From Betaproteobacteria bacterium (lineage in GTDB: Bacteria; Pseudomonadota; Gammaproteobacteria; Burkholderiales; SG8-39), in NCBI GenBank assembly GCA_019237595.1, contig JAFAGU010000003.1, positions 1 through 10,268 on the forward strand: a stretch of DNA of 10,268 nucleotides. Direction: 5' to 3'. Position numbers and translations under genes: made by a program. Within the stretch, counting starts at the first letter, position 1. Each line of letters begins with the position of its first letter. The notes under the pieces are model-generated. The model was not told the origin of the DNA. It did no database searches and worked only from the letters and a program-made list of their open reading frames with translations. Below are positions 5,592 through 10,268 of the stretch, one piece after another.

Positions 5592-6763
5592 CGCGCCTCG
5601 CTGGTGCGCAGGAACGATTCCCGGCTCAGGAAGAGCAGGGCGCCCGCGACGAGCACGGCCACACCATAGATGAGCCAGGCCCCGCGCCAGCCGAGCGCGT
5701 CGCGGATAAATCCGCTCACGACGAGCGCGCTTCCCATGGCGAGCGAAGCGAAGAGCGTCCACCCGCCCTGGTAGGCGCCGCGGCGCCCCTTCGGCGCGAG
5801 GCGCGCCACGGCCGCCGGGATCGCGGAGCTGAAGACGATCTCGCCGAAGCTGAAGATCACCGTGCCGGCCATGAGGGCAACGGCCGCGTCGGGCACTATC
5901 CCGTAGCAGAGGAGCGCCGCGGCGACGAGGCAGGCCGCCGCGCCGAGCCACCGGAACGGGCCGCCCGCCTCCATGCGCGCTGCGGCCGGGACGGCAAGCA
6001 GCGCAACGAGGATGCTGTTTCCCCCGAGCACGAGGCCGATGTAGCCCTCGCCCAGGCCGAGCTCGGCGCCGAAGAGCGGCGAGACGGTGACGATGAGCCC
6101 CATGGCGAGCGGGAAGACGAACGCGAGCGAGGCAAAGCGCAGGAAAGCCGGGTCTCGCACGACCGAAATCGTGTCGGAGAGAAGGCTGCGCCTCTCCCCG
6201 GCAACGGGGCGCTCGGTCGACATCAGCATGCCGTAGAGCACGGCCACGCAGACGAACCCGCAGGACGCGACGACGGCGAGCAGGCCGTAGCCGCGCTGCG
6301 CGACGTAGCCCGCCGGCATCACGCCAAGCGTGTACGCGACGCTCATCGCGGTGTAGTTCGCCGCGAGCACGGCCTGCCGGCGATCGGCCGGCGAGAGATC
6401 GAGGAGCAGCGCGGCCGCCACCGGCATGTTGACGGCGCCCGCCACGCCGAGGGTAAAGCTCCACGCGAAGAGCTCCGCCGGGCCGCGCACGAGGAGAAAG
6501 CACGGCAGGACGACGGCGGTGCAAAGCGCCGACACGATGAGCAGCGGCCGGCGGCCGATCCGGTCGGAGAGCGCGCCGAAGAACGGCGCGAGCAGGCCGC
6601 GGAGCAGGCTCTCGATGAGGAAGGCGACGCCGACGAGGCGCAGGTCGATGCCCGCCTGGCGCACGAAATAGATGCCGAGGAAAGTGACGAGGCTCATGCG
6701 CGCCGCGACGGCGATGAAGTTCGCCGCGAGCACGACGCGGATGCCGGGCGCCAGGGTCTTCAA
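5576..6763 (-). CDS. MFS transporter (drug/metabolite exporter type)
   Basis: This is a 395-residue inner-membrane protein with about twelve hydrophobic helices in two halves, the normal size for the major facilitator superfamily. The loop between helices 2 and 3 carries motif A, GALSDRIGRRP (residues 63-73). A second-half counterpart is not obvious. The substrate cannot be read from sequence; the general look (small periplasmic loops, no large domain) fits a proton-driven exporter. The start is taken as TTG at 6763, because the first ATG in frame (codon 23) lies inside helix 1. The gene follows the flavin reductase by 13 nt on the same strand, so the two are probably co-transcribed. At its 3' end it abuts the di-haem cytochrome gene tail to tail. 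Confidence 0.88.
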   Translation of the reverse strand: MKTLAPGIRVVLAANFIAVAARMSLVTFLGIYFVRQAGIDLRLVGVAFLIESLLRGLLAPFFGALSDRIGRRPLLIVSALCTAVVLPCFLLVRGPAELFAWSFTLGVAGAVNMPVAAALLLDLSPADRRQAVLAANYTAMSVAYTLGVMPAGYVAQRGYGLLAVVASCGFVCVAVLYGMLMSTERPVAGERRSLLSDTISVVRDPAFLRFASLAFVFPLAMGLIVTVSPLFGAELGLGEGYIGLVLGGNSILVALLAVPAAARMEAGGPFRWLGAAACLVAAALLCYGIVPDAAVALMAGTVIFSFGEIVFSSAIPAAVARLAPKGRRGAYQGGWTLFASLAMGSALVVSGFIRDALGWRGAWLIYGVAVLVAGALLFLSRESFLRTSEARASEN

Positions 6764-6776
6764 CGGGAACCGCGGG

Positions 6777-7334
6777 TCAGAAGCCCCAGTAGTCCAGGCC
6801 TTCGGGGAGCGGCTCGCCCAGCGTGAGCGAAGCGAGCTTGGCGTACTGTCCCTCGGAATAGAGGAGCGGTTTGCCCTTCTTGCCGATCAGCACCTGGTCC
6901 ACCTCGCCCAGGAACACGGTATGGGTCCCGTGCGTGATCGTCTTCACGACCCTGCAGTCGAAGGACACGAGCGAATCGACGAGCACCGGAGAGCCGGTCG
7001 AGAGCTTCGTCCAGTTGCGCGTGCGGAAGCGCCCTTCGCCGCTCTGCGCGCCGCTGAAGCTCGTCGAGAGCTCCCAGTCCTCGGCGCGCAGGACGTTCAC
7101 GCAGAAGACGCGGCCCTTCTTCACCGCGTCGTGCGTGGCGGCGAGGCGGTTGATGCAGACGAGCACCGTCGGAGGGTCGGCCGTCGCCGAGCAGACGGCC
7201 GTCGCCGTCATGCCATAGCGGTGGCTCGCGTGCGCCGTCGTGATGATGTTCACTGCGCCCGCGAGCGAGCGCATGCCGGTCTTGAACTGCTCGACGTCGA
7301 CCGGCGCGTTGCCGGCGGAGGATTTCCCGTCCAC
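6777..7334 (-). CDS. Flavin reductase family protein (FMN-binding split barrel)
   Basis: This 185-residue protein matches the flavin reductase domain: FKTGMRSLAGAVNIITT (residues 17-33), GMTATAVCSATADPPTVLVC (41-60), FCVNVLRAED (77-86), HTVFLGEVDQV (138-148) and LLYSEGQY (157-164). Such proteins use NAD(P)H to reduce FMN or FAD and pass it to a partner monooxygenase, as in HpaC-type systems. No two-component monooxygenase is in the window, so the partner is unknown or the enzyme works alone. The start is GTG at 7334; the next in-frame ATG (codon 21) would cut into the domain. It is first in a two-gene unit with the MFS transporter and divergent from the Kef antiporter across 33 nt. Confidence 0.9.
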   Translation of the reverse strand: MDGKSSAGNAPVDVEQFKTGMRSLAGAVNIITTAHASHRYGMTATAVCSATADPPTVLVCINRLAATHDAVKKGRVFCVNVLRAEDWELSTSFSGAQSGEGRFRTRNWTKLSTGSPVLVDSLVSFDCRVVKTITHGTHTVFLGEVDQVLIGKKGKPLLYSEGQYAKLASLTLGEPLPEGLDYWGF

Positions 7335-7342
7335 GCGGCGAT

Positions 7343-7359
7343 TCTAGCTGCGTGCTAGA
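7343..7359. promoter_or_regulatory. Inverted repeat between divergent genes (candidate operator)
   Basis: TCTAGC, a 5-nt spacer (TGCGT) and GCTAGA form a perfect 6-bp dyad. It lies in the 33-nt gap between the GTG start of the flavin reductase and the ATG start of the Kef antiporter. A protein bound here would cover the start regions of both genes. I see no recognisable -10/-35 boxes in the gap, and a dyad this short can arise by chance. Confidence 0.3.
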
Positions 7360-7367
7360 TTGCCACG

Positions 7368-9179
<1,812 letters not shown>

Positions 9180-9205
9180 ATTGGGCGTAACATCGACTCG
9201 CCGCC

Positions 9206-9436
9206 ATGAAACCCGCAAAACGCAGAAAGGCTTCCAAGGTTCGCAAGAGCTCCCGCCGCGGCGAACTGCCGGCCGAGCCCGAGCTCGCACCGCCGCCAGG
9301 CGTGCCGGAGATCGAGGAGCTGGAGGAGCCCGAGACGCTCAGCGAAGCGGAGTCCGAAGTCGGCATTTCCGAGTGGATCGACCCCGAGACCGGCCTGCCC
9401 GCGGAAGATTCCGTCCCGCGGATCGAGGATCACTGA
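9206..9436 (+). CDS. Small charge-polarised hypothetical protein
   Basis: This is a 76-residue protein I do not recognise. The first 18 residues hold ten Lys/Arg (MKPAKRRKASKVRKSSRR). The remaining 58 are acidic and proline-rich, with nineteen Asp/Glu and one Arg, ending in a short conserved-looking stretch SEWIDPETGLP (55-65). There is no signal peptide, membrane helix or cysteine, and the protein is probably largely disordered. The basic head could bind nucleic acid or acidic lipids, with the acidic tail competing for it. It starts 26 nt after the Kef antiporter on the same strand, so it may be co-transcribed. No clear ribosome-binding site precedes the ATG. Codon use looks GC-rich and ordinary, which supports a real gene, but it could still be spurious. 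Confidence 0.6.
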   Translation: MKPAKRRKASKVRKSSRRGELPAEPELAPPPGVPEIEELEEPETLSEAESEVGISEWIDPETGLPAEDSVPRIEDH

Positions 9437-9448
9437 AGGCCTGAAGCG

Positions 9449-10268
9449 CTACCGGGCGCGCTGCGTGCTGCTAGACGGCGCGCGGCGCGCAAGCTCCGTT
9501 AGAAGCTCGTTGAGGACGACCGGATCCACCGGCTTCGTCAGGTGGTGGTCGAACCCGGCCTCCATCGCCCGTCGCCGATCGCCCTCCTGCCCCCAGCCAG
9601 TCAGCGCGATCAGCGTTGCCTTGGGTCCCGCGCCGGCTCGCAGCGCAGCCGCGACGTCGTAGCCGCTCTTGCCAGGCATGTCGATGTCGAGCACCGCGAT
9701 CTGCGGCTCGAAGCCGCGCGCGAGCTCGATCGCCGCAAATCCGTCGTAGGCCACCTTCACGTCGTAGCCATAGTGCAGGAGGATGCGCTGGAGAGAGTCG
9801 GCGGCGTCCTTGTTGTCGTCCGCGATCAGGACGCGCCAGCCCGGAGGCGGTGCCGCCTCCACCGAATCTGTTGCGCGCGGTTCCAACCCGCTCGCCGCGG
9901 GCGCGGCGAGCGGCAGGCGCACGAGGAAGCGCGCGCCCTTGCCCGGGCCTTCGCTCTGCGCCTCGACGGCGCCGCCGTGGAGGCTGACGATTCCCTGCAC
10001 GAGCGAGAGACCGATGCCAAGCCCCCCGCGCGCGGCGCCGTGCTCGCGCGAGAGCTGCGAATAGGGACGGAAGAGCCGTGCGCCCGCGTCCGGCGCGAAG
10101 CCGATGCCGGTGTCCTCCACGATGATCACGGCGGCGTTTCCTTCCACGTCGGCGCTGAGCGCGATGGAGCCGCGCGGCGGCGTGAACTTCGCCGCGTTAT
10201 TGAGCAGGTTCGAGAACACCTGCGCGAGCCGCGTCGGATCCGCATCGAGGATCACCGGCTCGCTCGGC
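9449..10268 (-). CDS. Hybrid sensor histidine kinase, C-terminal part (ATPase + receiver; 5' end outside window)
   Basis: The frame is open through the right edge, so the sensor region and the phospho-accepting His domain are missing. Counting from position 10255, the HATPase_c domain shows the N box NLLNNAAKF (17-25), G1 box EDTGIGF (47-53), F-box LFRPYSQLSRE (61-71) and G2 box GGLGIGLSLV (77-86). After a ~20-residue linker, a receiver domain carries the acidic pair DD (146-147), the phospho-acceptor D190 in VLDIDMPG, T219 in ALTGWG and K241 in TKPVD. All catalytic residues in the visible part are intact. Hybrid kinases of this layout relay phosphate from His to the attached Asp. No partner regulator is in view. 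The gene is convergent with the small charged-protein gene, 12 nt away; the first bases before position 10255 continue the frame (PSEP), confirming truncation only by the window. Confidence 0.93.
   Translation of the reverse strand, partial: PSEPVILDADPTRLAQVFSNLLNNAAKFTPPRGSIALSADVEGNAAVIIVEDTGIGFAPDAGARLFRPYSQLSREHGAARGGLGIGLSLVQGIVSLHGGAVEAQSEGPGKGARFLVRLPLAAPAASGLEPRATDSVEAAPPPGWRVLIADDNKDAADSLQRILLHYGYDVKVAYDGFAAIELARGFEPQIAVLDIDMPGKSGYDVAAALRAGAGPKATLIALTGWGQEGDRRRAMEAGFDHHLTKPVDPVVLNELLTELARRAPSSSTQRAR

Overview
The window is GC-rich, tightly packed proteobacterial chromosome. Intergenic gaps are tens of bases, neighbouring genes are coupled by 4-nt ATGA overlaps, and GTG/TTG starts occur. 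Gene content (KefB/C antiporter, MauG-like cytochrome, paired half-size ChrA proteins, DUF1330, hybrid histidine kinase) fits a betaproteobacterium or close relative. That placement is inferred from style and content, not from a marker gene.

Left edge (1-1142): the C-terminal part of a large serine recombinase runs rightward into the 3' end of a tRNA-Arg(ACG) gene on the opposite strand. The recombinase frame crosses the tRNA's intrinsic terminator and stops inside the anticodon arm. This looks like the end of an integrated element whose attachment site lies in or beside the tRNA. The element body lies left of the window, and everything to the right looks like ordinary chromosome.

1143-3377: an extended -10 promoter for the tRNA, then a small antibiotic-biosynthesis-monooxygenase-fold protein on +. 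Convergent to it is a minus-strand operon: ChrA N-half, ChrA C-half (ATGA overlap), DUF1330 protein (ATGA overlap), and a SpoIIAA/STAS-like small protein.

3321-5575: an exported amidohydrolase and an exported MauG/CCP-type di-haem protein on +, overlapping by 52 nt. The di-haem protein carries an N-terminal YtkA-like domain. Together they look like a periplasmic redox/hydrolase pair.

5576-7334: on -, a flavin reductase followed 13 nt later by an MFS exporter. 7368-9436: divergently on +, a KefB/C-type K+/H+ antiporter and then a small charge-polarised protein. 9449-10268: on -, the C-terminal half of a hybrid histidine kinase (ATPase plus receiver domain), cut by the window edge.

No gap exceeds 300 bases, and no CRISPR array, IS element or rRNA was seen. 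The points most worth following are the recombinase/tRNA junction, the amidohydrolase-MauG pair with its fused YtkA-like domain, and dyads containing the otherwise scarce CTAG tetranucleotide at three gene junctions.
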